Assembly (NCBI RefSeq): GCF_001543895.1
Contig: NZ_JYIJ01000019.1
Coordinates: forward strand, 1,173,501-1,237,500
Reading direction: 5' to 3'
DNA length: 64,000 bases
Source of the DNA: Carbonactinospora thermoautotrophica
GTDB taxonomy: Bacteria; Actinomycetota; Actinomycetes; Streptomycetales; Carbonactinosporaceae
A program made the translations under genes and the position numbers. How positions within the stretch are numbered: position 1 is the first letter of the stretch; each line of letters begins with the position of its first letter. Shown in pieces: positions 17,888-25,812 of this stretch. The notes beneath the pieces were generated by a model. That model worked only from the letters and a program-made list of their open reading frames with translations, did no database searches and had not been told where the DNA came from.

Positions 17888-19360
17888 GTGAACGACCAGC
17901 AACGGGCCGGCGACCCGGCCGTCGTCATCGTCGGCGCCGGCTTCGCAGGCCTGGGCATGGCGATCCAGCTCAAGCGGGCCGGCGTGGAGGACTTCGTCGT
18001 CCTGGAGAAGGCCGACGAGGTCGGCGGCACCTGGCGCGACAACCGCTATCCCGGCTGCGCCTGCGACGTGCAGTCCCACCTGTACTCGTACTCGTTCGAG
18101 CCGAACCCCGCCTGGTCCCGGATGTTCGCCGAGCAGCAGGAGATCTGGGACTACCTCAAGCACTGCGCGGAGAAGTACCGGATCACGCCCCACATCCGGT
18201 TCGGCACCGAGCTGGTGGGCGCGGAGTACGACGACGCGACCGGCACCTGGCGGGTCCGCACCAACCGGGGCGCGATCACGACCAGGGCCCTGGTGCTCGC
18301 CACCGGGCCGCTGCACCAGCCGGCGTACCCGGACATCCCCGGCATCGACCGGTTCCGCGGCAAGGCGTTCCACTCCGCGGAATGGGACCACGGGTACGAC
18401 CTGGCGGGCAAGCGGGTGGCGGTGATCGGCACCGGCGCCAGCGCGATCCAGTTCGTCCCGCGGATCGCGCCCCGGGTCGACCGGCTCCACCTGTTCCAGC
18501 GCACGCCCCCGTGGATCCTGCCCAAGCCGGACCGCTCCATCTCGCCCCTGGAGCAGCGGCTGTTCCGCGCGGTGCCGGCCCTGCAGCGGCTGTACCGGAG
18601 CGCGATCTACTGGACGCTGGAGGCCCGGATCCTCGGCTTCACCGTGCACCCCAGGCTCATGAAGCTGGCCGAGGCGGTAGCCCGGCAGCACCTGCGCCGG
18701 CAGGTCCCGGACCCCGAACTGCGCCGCAAGCTCACCCCCGACTACACCATCGGGTGCAAGCGGATCCTGATCTCCAACGACTACTACCCGGCGCTGACCC
18801 GGCCCAACGTCGAGCTGGTCACCGACGGGATCGCCGAGATCCGGGAGCACGCCGTGGTGACCCGCGACGGCGTGGAACGGCCGGTCGACGCGATCATCTA
18901 CGGCACCGGCTTCCACGTCATCGACGCCTTCGACCACCTGGACATCGTCGGCCGGGACGGGCTGAAGCTCCGCGAGGCCTGGAGCGGGGGCGTCGAGGCG
19001 TACCTCGGCGTGACCGTCGCCGGGTTCCCCAACCTGTTCTTCCTGCTGGGACCCAACAGCGGGCTGGGCCACAGCTCGATGGTGTTCATGATCGAGGCGC
19101 AGGTGCGCTACGTGCTCCAAGCCCTGCGTCCGCTCCTGCGCGGCGACGCGCGGGCCGTCGACGTCCGCGCGGATGTGCAGGCTACGTTCAACCAACGCCT
19201 CCAGGCACGGCTGCGGGAGGCGGTCTGGGGCATCGGCGGCTGTCGCAGCTGGTACCTGGACGAGAACGGCGTGAACCGCGCCCTGTGGCCAGGCTCCACC
19301 GCCGAGTACTGGCTGCGCACCCGGCGCCTGAAGCCGGCCGAGTACCGGATCGAGGCCTGA
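17888..19360 (+). CDS. Flavin-containing (Baeyer-Villiger type) monooxygenase
   Basis: A 490-residue monooxygenase. The FAD Rossmann motif is VVIVGAGFAGLGMA (residues about 12-25), then VGGTWRDNRYPGCACDV. The BVMO fingerprint is FRGKAFHSAEWDH and the NADPH motif is VAVIGTGASAIQ. It inserts oxygen into ketones or oxidises lipophilic substrates using NADPH. Second gene of the TetR-controlled operon, 27 bases after the hydrolase and 22 before the SDR. MymA (Rv3083) is the closest architecture I know. Confidence 0.92.
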   Translation: MNDQQRAGDPAVVIVGAGFAGLGMAIQLKRAGVEDFVVLEKADEVGGTWRDNRYPGCACDVQSHLYSYSFEPNPAWSRMFAEQQEIWDYLKHCAEKYRITPHIRFGTELVGAEYDDATGTWRVRTNRGAITTRALVLATGPLHQPAYPDIPGIDRFRGKAFHSAEWDHGYDLAGKRVAVIGTGASAIQFVPRIAPRVDRLHLFQRTPPWILPKPDRSISPLEQRLFRAVPALQRLYRSAIYWTLEARILGFTVHPRLMKLAEAVARQHLRRQVPDPELRRKLTPDYTIGCKRILISNDYYPALTRPNVELVTDGIAEIREHAVVTRDGVERPVDAIIYGTGFHVIDAFDHLDIVGRDGLKLREAWSGGVEAYLGVTVAGFPNLFFLLGPNSGLGHSSMVFMIEAQVRYVLQALRPLLRGDARAVDVRADVQATFNQRLQARLREAVWGIGGCRSWYLDENGVNRALWPGSTAEYWLRTRRLKPAEYRIEA

Positions 19361-19382
19361 TCACCCGGAGAAGGGCGGAACC

Positions 19383-20249
19383 ATGGCACGTGAACACCCG
19401 GTGGCGATCGTGACCGGCGGCGCGTCCGGCATCGGCCGCGCGCTGGCCACGGCGCTGGTCAGGCGCGGCGGCACGGTCGCCGTCGCCGACCTGGACGGGG
19501 AGGCCGCCGAGCGGGTGGCCGAGGAGTTGCGGCGGCGCGGGCCGGGGCATGCCGAGGCGGTGCCGCTGGACGTGCGCGACGCCGCCGCGGTGGCCGCCGC
19601 CTACCGCCGGGTACGGGACGAGCACGGCCGGCTCGACCTGGTCTTCAACAACGCGGGCATCGCCGTCGGCGGGCTCGTCGACGAGCTGACCCTGGACCAC
19701 TGGAACCGGACGATCGACGTCAACCTGCGTGGCGTCGTCCACGGCGTGCAGGCGGCGTACCCGCTGCTGCTCGACCAGGGCTTCGGGCACATCGTCAACA
19801 CCGCCTCGCTCGCCGGGCTGCTCCCGGCCCCGCTCATGGCCCCGTACACGGCGACGAAGCACGCCGTCGTGGGCCTGAGCCTGGCCCTGCGCGCGGAGGC
19901 CGCGCCGCGGGGGGTGCGGGTCAGCGTGGTCTGCCCGGGGTTCGTCGACACGCCGCTGCTCGACCGCGTCAACGCCGGCCTGCCGGACACCCCGGCCAGC
20001 CGGAGCACCCGGCAGCAGGTCCGGCGCGTGCAGCCCCGGCTGTACTCCGCGGACCGGCTCGCCGAGGACGTGCTCCGCGGCGTCGCCCGCAACCGGGCGG
20101 TCATCGTCGCCCCAGCCAGCGCCCGGCTCGCAGCGCGCCTGACCCGGCTCGCCCCGGCGGCGGTCGTCACGGCGGCCGGTATCCAGGTACGGCGCTACCT
20201 GCGGGAGCGCGCCGTGGCGCGGGCGGCCGAGGCCCGCCCCGGCGGGTGA
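19383..20249 (+). CDS. Short-chain dehydrogenase/reductase
   Basis: A 288-residue classical SDR. The cofactor motif is VTGGASGIGRAL (about 10-21), then NNAGIAVGG. The catalytic Ser is in HIVNTASLAG and the YxxxK is PYTATKHAVV. D in VADLDGEAA suggests preference for NAD(H). It probably oxidises an alcohol to the ketone used by the BVMO or reduces the product. Last gene of the operon, convergent with degV across 15 bases. Confidence 0.92.
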   Translation: MAREHPVAIVTGGASGIGRALATALVRRGGTVAVADLDGEAAERVAEELRRRGPGHAEAVPLDVRDAAAVAAAYRRVRDEHGRLDLVFNNAGIAVGGLVDELTLDHWNRTIDVNLRGVVHGVQAAYPLLLDQGFGHIVNTASLAGLLPAPLMAPYTATKHAVVGLSLALRAEAAPRGVRVSVVCPGFVDTPLLDRVNAGLPDTPASRSTRQQVRRVQPRLYSADRLAEDVLRGVARNRAVIVAPASARLAARLTRLAPAAVVTAAGIQVRRYLRERAVARAAEARPGG

Positions 20250-20264
20250 GGCACGGTTCCCGCC

Positions 20265-21113
20265 CTACGGGGCCACCGGGGAAACGGTGACGCCGAGCGC
20301 GCCCGGGCCCAGGTGGGCCCCGATCGTCGTGCTCCCGATCCCCACGTGCGTCGCGCGGACGGAAGGGAGCTTCGCGCGCAGCCGCCGGGCCAGCGCGGCG
20401 GCCCGGTCCGGGGTGTCGAAGTACTCCACGGCGAGATCGACCGGCCGGTCGCCGACGTGCTTCAGGGCGATCTCCTCCAGCCGGTGCAGCGCGCGGTTGG
20501 ACCCGCTGACCTTGTCCACCGGCACGATCTCGCCGTCCTCCAGGCTGAGCAGTGGCTTGATCGCGAGGGCCGCGCCGAGCAGCGCCTGCGCCCGGCCGAT
20601 CCGCCCGCCGCGGCGCAGATGCTCCAGCGTGTCCACGTACAGCAGGACGCGCCCGTCATGGCAGCGCCGGTGCACGACCTCGAGCACCTGTTCCAGCGAG
20701 GCCCCGGCGAGCGCCGCCTCCGCCCCCGCCAGCGCCGCGTACCCCAGGCCCATGCCGCCCCAGCGGGAGTCCACGACGTGGACGGGGACCGGCACCTGCT
20801 CCGCCGCGGCCTGGGCCGACTCGCAGGTCTTCGACAGCCGGCCGGAGATGTGGATCGACACGATCGCCTGCGCCCCCCGGGCGATGGCGTCCCGGTACGC
20901 CCAGTAGAACGCCGGGGGCGGGGGCGGGCTCGTCGAGACGGGCACTTGATCGCGCAGCGCCGAGAGGAGCATCTCCGGGGTGGCGCGATCCTCGTCGATC
21001 TCCCTGTCGCCGATCCGCAGGCGCATCGGGACCACCGTGACACCCAGTCGAGCGGCCCAATCCTGCGGCAGCGCCGCGGTGGAATCGGTGACGATCGCAA
21101 CACGCCCGGCCAT
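20265..21113 (-). CDS. DegV-family fatty-acid-binding protein
   Basis: A 282-residue protein. It begins MAGRVAIVTDSTAALP, has VSTSPPPPPAFYWAY, and SIHISGRLSKTCESA (the lipid-head binding Ser region), then GRIGRAQALLGAALAIKPLL. DegV proteins hold one fatty acid and act as FakB-type partners of fatty-acid kinase. Full length. Intact motifs suggest function. FakA is not in the window. Confidence 0.9.
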   Translation of the reverse strand: MAGRVAIVTDSTAALPQDWAARLGVTVVPMRLRIGDREIDEDRATPEMLLSALRDQVPVSTSPPPPPAFYWAYRDAIARGAQAIVSIHISGRLSKTCESAQAAAEQVPVPVHVVDSRWGGMGLGYAALAGAEAALAGASLEQVLEVVHRRCHDGRVLLYVDTLEHLRRGGRIGRAQALLGAALAIKPLLSLEDGEIVPVDKVSGSNRALHRLEEIALKHVGDRPVDLAVEYFDTPDRAAALARRLRAKLPSVRATHVGIGSTTIGAHLGPGALGVTVSPVAP

Positions 21114-21224
21114 AGACGAAGGATATTCGGCTTCGGCTCGGCTTCCCGCCGAGGGTCGGGGAGCGTCCGGCGCGGCCGCTCCGGATGCGCGCGGCCACGG
21201 ACACGCGGCGCCACAGGCGCGCGT

Positions 21225-21704
21225 TCAGTCCCGGGTGGCTCCTTCCGGCCAGATCACCCGAACAGGCAGCCCCCGCGCCCGGGCCAGCGCGACCACGTCG
21301 GCCGTCCCGCCGTACCCCCTGGCGGGCTTGCCGTCCCAGACGGCGAACAGCTCATCGATGATGCCCAGCATGAATTCCCCCGCTGCCATGTGGGCCTGCT
21401 CATCGGACCGGACATGGTCCAGCCGATGCACCTTGGCCGCCCTGGACAGCAGGGCGTCGTACTCCGCGAGGCAATCCCGCGGGAGCCCGTCCCGGTACTC
21501 GCGGGCCGGCACGACCACCTCCAGCCGGCCGCCCGCGTCGAGCACGGCGCGGGCGAAGATCTGGTCCGCGCCGTCGGCCAGCGCGCTCACCCCGACTGTT
21601 TCCGCGGGATCGTATCCGGCGAGCTGCTCCCTGATTCCTCGGTCGATCAGGCGGACGGTCGCCTCGGGCAACCCCCGATGCCCCGTGATGCCGATGCGAG
21701 CCAT
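21225..21704 (-). CDS. SLOG-family nucleotide-ligand binding protein
   Basis: A 159-residue Rossmann-like protein. It begins MARIGITGHRGLPEATV, the GxTGHR motif of the LOG/YpsA-like SLOG superfamily, with SALADGADQIFARAV in the middle and YGGTADVVALARARG near the end, corresponding to the phosphate-binding GGxxD. SLOG proteins bind or process nucleotide-derived ligands and recur in conflict systems. It is the third gene of an XRE-2H-SLOG run on the minus strand, with a 26-base gap to the 2H gene. Confidence 0.8.
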   Translation of the reverse strand: MARIGITGHRGLPEATVRLIDRGIREQLAGYDPAETVGVSALADGADQIFARAVLDAGGRLEVVVPAREYRDGLPRDCLAEYDALLSRAAKVHRLDHVRSDEQAHMAAGEFMLGIIDELFAVWDGKPARGYGGTADVVALARARGLPVRVIWPEGATRD

Positions 21705-21730
21705 CTGGTTCTCCGGGTGGGAGCTGTAGG

Positions 21731-22378
21731 TCAGTCCGCACCGAGCGGGACCGTGGCGTAGGTGGTCCAGCGGTACATCCGTTCGTCACGGTTCAGGACG
21801 ATGAGGTGGGCGGCGCGGAGGGTCACGGTGACGGGCTCGGCCTGCACGCTGCCCAGGGCGTCGATGAAGGGCTGGGCGGGGCCGTCCGCGTTGCTGTAGG
21901 CGAGGCTGACGTGAGGGGTGAAGCCTTCCGCTTCGGGGACGTTGTCGGCTCCCCACACGTCAGCGATTGCTTCACGGATCGCGGCGCGCAGTCGGCGGAC
22001 CGGCTCGGCAGGGGCGACCCGGAACATGATCGCTTCAGGCTCTACGAGCGGGCGCTCGAAGGTCACCTCGAACGGCGCGAGGTCGGCGCACCGCTGCCGG
22101 GCGGCCTGGACGATCTGCTTGACGTCGGTCTCGTCGACTTCATCGGTGAAGCCCACGCCCTGCATGGTCAGGTGCAGCCATTCTGACGGGATGAGATCGA
22201 CCCCTGACATGTCAAGGGCCGCTTGGTACTTCTTCACGAGCTCGTGGAGGTCGGTGTCATCCCCGAACGTGATGTGCCAGGTGTAGAAGCGGCGCCCGGC
22301 TCGCCAGCCGGGTCGCCACCACCAGTGATCGCGCATCCGTTCGGCGTGGGCTGGTTGCTCCTGCGTGTGGTTGGTCAC
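21731..22378 (-). CDS. 2H phosphoesterase (2'-5' RNA ligase family)
   Basis: A 215-residue protein with two HxT/S motifs: EWLHLTMQGVG (about 66) and FTPHVSLAYSNAD (about 153), the signature of the LigT/2H superfamily, which cleave cyclic phosphodiesters or 2'-5' bonds. The N-terminus, rich in Trp (HWWWRPGWRAGRRFYTWHI), is typical of the actinobacterial branch. It sits between the XRE regulator (30-base gap) and the SLOG gene, so the three probably form one transcript. Confidence 0.88.
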   Translation of the reverse strand: MTNHTQEQPAHAERMRDHWWWRPGWRAGRRFYTWHITFGDDTDLHELVKKYQAALDMSGVDLIPSEWLHLTMQGVGFTDEVDETDVKQIVQAARQRCADLAPFEVTFERPLVEPEAIMFRVAPAEPVRRLRAAIREAIADVWGADNVPEAEGFTPHVSLAYSNADGPAQPFIDALGSVQAEPVTVTLRAAHLIVLNRDERMYRWTTYATVPLGAD

Positions 22379-22408
22379 GAGATCACCTTTCGGGGACGTG
22401 ACGGACGG

Positions 22409-23842
22409 TCAGGGCGTGATCTGCCTCGTGGCGACGGCGGCGCAGAAGGCCTCGATCTGCTCTTGGAGCTGGCTCGCTGCTGTGCTCCCCCCCTTCAGCC
22501 GGGCGTGGGCAAGTAGGCGATTCACCTGTTGCAACCGCTTCACGATGGTGTCGAGGCGCTGCTCGGCGGGAAGCGCGAGCAAGGGCGCGAGAGCCTCGGC
22601 GCTGCCCTCCGGGTCCGGTTGTCGGGTCATGAGGTAGCCGGCGGCGCGGCTGATGTGCGTCTGGGCTTCGGTGCCGTAAGCACGCTGTTCCCCGCTCCTG
22701 AATTGGGCGAGAGCGCGATCCGCTTCCCGGATGGCCGCGTCGGGCTCACCCACCCGCAACAGGACGCCTGCCGCGTAGTTGGCCTGCCGTGCTGGGCCGC
22801 AGCTGAAGAGACCGCCGATGTGGTCAGGGCTGTTGACCTGGTCCCGAGCACGCTGCACACGCTCCAGAGCGTCTTTGGCCGCTTGCGCGTCGCCCAGTTC
22901 GGCCCAGGCGTCGGCCTCCTGACAGGCCAACATCACTGCTGCAGTGTCGGTCGGTGCGTACTCCTGTCCACGTTGGGCGAAGCGAATCGCCTCGTGGTAG
23001 CGCCCGGCCCAGAACGCCGTCTTGCTGCGAGTCGAGAGCACCCAGGCACGCAGCCCGTCATGCCCGGCGCGCTCGGCGCACACCCATGCGGTCCTGCCCT
23101 GGGTCTCCGCCGCGGCGGGTTGGCCCAGGTCGCCGGACATCCACGCGAGCAGTGCGCAAAGCTGACCCGCGATCAAGTAAAGGTCGCGGGTCTGGCTGGG
23201 GTGTTGGTGGCCTTCCAGCAGGTCGAAGGCGCGATCGCGTAACCGCACCGTGCGGTGAAACAGTGGCAATGGAGAGGTTTGCAAATAGAGGCTTGCCAGG
23301 TGGCGTATCTCGGCGTCGAACTGCTCCAGCGTGTTGTCGCCGACGTTGCTGGCCTCCGCCCACGCCCCGAACTCGGCTGATTCATCTGCTGCGCTCATGA
23401 TCATTTCCTCGATGGTGCGCGTGACGGGTACGCCGCTGACCCGAGGCGCCTTCCGCCAGTCGGCTGCGCCGTCGAACGTGACAAACCCCGGCTGCCTCTC
23501 GTGCGCGGAACCGGCCCCGGCCTGTCGGCTCGACGAGCCCTGTTCGTCCGACTCCCATGATCGTGGCGCAAGGCCGAGCCTGAGGCCAGGGATCCGCAGT
23601 CCGTCCGCAAGGCTCTCGTAGAAGGTGAGATCACGAGGGTGACGCTTGCCGTTGATGATGGCGCTGATCTCAGCCTGTGCCTTGCCGCCGAGTAACGCGC
23701 CGATCTTGGCCTGGCTCAGGCCGGTCCACTTCATGCACAGGCGCAGGATCTCTGCCACGTTGTGCTGTTCCAGGGCGGCGAGCACGTCGGGGCGGTCCCA
23801 CCACCCGTCCGGTGGAGGAGTGAGTCCGTACTGCCGAGTCAT
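22409..23842 (-). CDS. XRE-family regulator with TPR-like C-terminus
   Basis: A 477-residue Streptomyces-type regulator. The helix-turn-helix is at residues about 27-70 (MKWTGLSQAKIGALLGGKAQ, then AEISAIINGKRHP). The remaining 350 residues are helical TPR-like repeats (for example WAGRYHEAIRFAQRGQEYAP). Such proteins often sense a peptide or small ligand through the TPR part. It is first of the run with the 2H and SLOG genes and divergent from an anti-sigma-like ATPase at 23978, with a 135-base shared upstream region. Confidence 0.88.
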   Translation of the reverse strand: MTRQYGLTPPPDGWWDRPDVLAALEQHNVAEILRLCMKWTGLSQAKIGALLGGKAQAEISAIINGKRHPRDLTFYESLADGLRIPGLRLGLAPRSWESDEQGSSSRQAGAGSAHERQPGFVTFDGAADWRKAPRVSGVPVTRTIEEMIMSAADESAEFGAWAEASNVGDNTLEQFDAEIRHLASLYLQTSPLPLFHRTVRLRDRAFDLLEGHQHPSQTRDLYLIAGQLCALLAWMSGDLGQPAAAETQGRTAWVCAERAGHDGLRAWVLSTRSKTAFWAGRYHEAIRFAQRGQEYAPTDTAAVMLACQEADAWAELGDAQAAKDALERVQRARDQVNSPDHIGGLFSCGPARQANYAAGVLLRVGEPDAAIREADRALAQFRSGEQRAYGTEAQTHISRAAGYLMTRQPDPEGSAEALAPLLALPAEQRLDTIVKRLQQVNRLLAHARLKGGSTAASQLQEQIEAFCAAVATRQITP

Positions 23843-23977
23843 TGCTGGCGATCACCCCCGATGACGCGGCCTGAGCGTGGCACTCGGCGGACTGCGAGTC
23901 CAGTAGCGCTGCTTATACGTTGCGTTTATCACGTCTGTTTCTGGTTTGTCCGCGCCGTTCGGCGCACTCTCACCAGC

Positions 23978-24580
23978 ATGGGTGTGCGATCCGTTAGCGG
24001 CGCCCCTGTGACGCTCGGTGAGCGTGGTGTCTTGTCGGAGCGGCGCGCCGAACGTCGTTGGCCGGATGACGGGCCGTGGGGCGTGTTACGACGGCAGGTG
24101 ACGTTGGTGGCGGACCGACCGGATAGGCCGATGGGGGTGCTGGCGGAGCGGTGGGTGTGGGCGACGCTGGCCGACTGGCGGCTTCTGGAGTTCGCGTCGG
24201 ATGTGGCGCTGTGCGTGGTGGAGCTGGTCGACAACGTGCAGGCGCACGCCACCCAGGTGGTGGCCGACGCGCGCGGGCGGCCGGGCCTGCGGACCGCAGA
24301 GGTGGTGCTGTGGTGCCGCCCGGGGATGTTCCTGCGTGTCGAGACGCGTGACCGCGATCCGCGGTTACCGGTGCTGGGTCCGCCGCTGCCCGACCCTGCC
24401 GCGTTGGGGTGTGACCCGACGGCGCTGGCGCGGTTGGGTGAGCGGGGCCGGGGGTTGCGGATCGTGGAGAAGACCGCACACGGCCTGGCCTGGCGGCGGC
24501 TGCCGACCGGGGGCAAGACCGTGTGGTGCTCCTGGCGGTTGAACGCCCGGGACCGGGCGGGGAGTGAGGGCCGGGAGTGA
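23978..24580 (+). CDS. HATPase domain anti-sigma-like regulatory protein
   Basis: A 200-residue GHKL-type ATPase related to RsbW-like serine kinases. The N-box is CVVELVDNVQAHA, slightly divergent from the usual ELVTNAVRHA, and a G-box is GERGRGLRIVEKTAHG. The C-terminus is short and basic. It occurs as a lone regulatory ATPase near XRE regulators in many actinomycetes. The start ATG 23978 was chosen over an upstream frame that runs into the promoter region. No adjacent sigma factor is present. Confidence 0.8.
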   Translation: MGVRSVSGAPVTLGERGVLSERRAERRWPDDGPWGVLRRQVTLVADRPDRPMGVLAERWVWATLADWRLLEFASDVALCVVELVDNVQAHATQVVADARGRPGLRTAEVVLWCRPGMFLRVETRDRDPRLPVLGPPLPDPAALGCDPTALARLGERGRGLRIVEKTAHGLAWRRLPTGGKTVWCSWRLNARDRAGSEGRE

Positions 24581-24850
24581 GGGTTCCCCCCCGGGTGGTG
24601 TGTCGTGACCCGCCCGGGGCGGAAGCGCCGAGACCGGTTCCCGCGCGGCCCGGCGTGGTCTCGGTGGTCTGGTCGCGGAATCCTCCGCCTCCCCGGGGTC
24701 CCGCGACAGAGGCCGGGCCATCCCTCCGGCCGCGAACCTTGCGGGATGGCCCGGCTGGGGAACGCGGCGGCCCTGGCACCGATGGCGCCGGGGCCGCCGC
24801 TTCGATCACGTTGCCGCTTGTTCGATCCACATCAGAGAGGGGTGCGTACG

Positions 24851-25273
24851 GTGGTGCGGTTACCACCGGTGGTGCTGATCAGCGTGCTCGTGGTGGTCGC
24901 GGCGCAACCGCAAGGATGTGAGGGGTCGGGCGGCGGGGTTGGCGGCCGGGGGTGTGTCACCAGGCACGAGGTGCGCCGGGCGGCGGTGGTCCGCGACTCC
25001 GAGCCTCCGGCCGAGGCGCGGCCGAAGCCGAAGAAGGAGCGGGTCAAGCCCGACTGTACGAAGGCCAACGCCCGGTTCTGGAAGAGCCTCAAGCCGTGGC
25101 GGGGCAAGTGCCGCACGGATGGCAAGAGGATCTACTACTGGGACTACACGCACAACGACCTGGGGGTCTTCAACAAGAAGACGGGTAAGCACCTGGGCAG
25201 CGCGCACCCGGACACCGGCGACATCATCAAGGGGCCGGTCAAGACGCGGGAACTGGGGGATGATGACTGCTAA
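24851..25273 (+). CDS. Colicin E3-type RNase toxin with signal-like N-terminus
   Basis: A 140-residue protein. Residues 4-18 are hydrophobic (VVLISVLVVVAA) and followed by Cys23, like a weak lipobox or signal peptide. A Pro/Lys-rich linker follows. Residues about 84-140 form an E3/cloacin-type ribosomal RNase domain: KRIYYWDYTHNDLGVF, GKHLGSAHPDTG, IKGPVKTREL. Catalytic Asp98, His101 and Arg133 align with E3 Asp510, His513 and Arg545, but Gly105 replaces the catalytic Glu517. Activity may therefore be altered. I chose GTG 24851 for its spacing from GAGAGG; GTG 24842 is also possible. The immunity gene overlaps its last 14 bases. Confidence 0.8.
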   Translation: MVRLPPVVLISVLVVVAAQPQGCEGSGGGVGGRGCVTRHEVRRAAVVRDSEPPAEARPKPKKERVKPDCTKANARFWKSLKPWRGKCRTDGKRIYYWDYTHNDLGVFNKKTGKHLGSAHPDTGDIIKGPVKTRELGDDDC

Positions 25274-25559
25274 CAGGAAACATGATCAGTGCTGCGATCA
25301 GATGGCGGACGCGATCGCAGATCCCGACTTGTTCATCTCCTACCACCCGAAGACTCGCAGATGGGGCATCGACTACCGGGACGGGGTCTCGATCAGTCGG
25401 ATCGAGTACTGCCCCTGGTGTGGTGCGAAGCTCCCGAAGGGCCTGTGGGACGAGTGGTACGCCCGCGTCGAACAGCTCGGGCTCGACCCTTTTGAGGACC
25501 GAGACAGGATCCCGGAGGAGCTGAAAACGGATCGTTGGTGGAAGGAAGCCGAGCTGTAG
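25260..25559 (+). CDS. Immunity protein (DUF6980-like)
   Basis: A 99-residue acidic protein. HDQCCDQMADAI and IEYCPWCGAKLPKGLWDEW carry two Cys pairs, and the tail is TDRWWKEAEL. This CCxxM...YCPWCGxKLP pattern belongs to small proteins of the DUF6980 kind that accompany polymorphic toxins. It starts inside the toxin gene at ATG 25260 (14-base overlap), behind GGGG, which ties its synthesis to the toxin. It is the intact version of the frameshifted copy at 365-714. CRISPR array 1 begins 254 bases downstream and nothing lies between. Confidence 0.8.
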   Translation: MMTANRKHDQCCDQMADAIADPDLFISYHPKTRRWGIDYRDGVSISRIEYCPWCGAKLPKGLWDEWYARVEQLGLDPFEDRDRIPEELKTDRWWKEAEL

Positions 25560-25812
25560 CCGGACGCAGCGATCCAACGCCTAACTTCAGCGGCAGGGCG
25601 GCTGGCGCGAGCGTAGCGGTGTCTGCCCGGTCCTCCTCCATGTGAAGAGTCGGCGTGTTCGGGCTATGGTGCCCTCGCTGCCGTACGGGCGGTCATGGGT
25701 GAGGATGGTTCCGGCGGCGAGGGTGCCACGGAGCAAGGAGAGGTCCGGAGAACCTGGGTTCTCCGGACCAACGCTCGGGCGGTTCAAGACGCCAAGAGCG
25801 CTCCGTCTCCCA

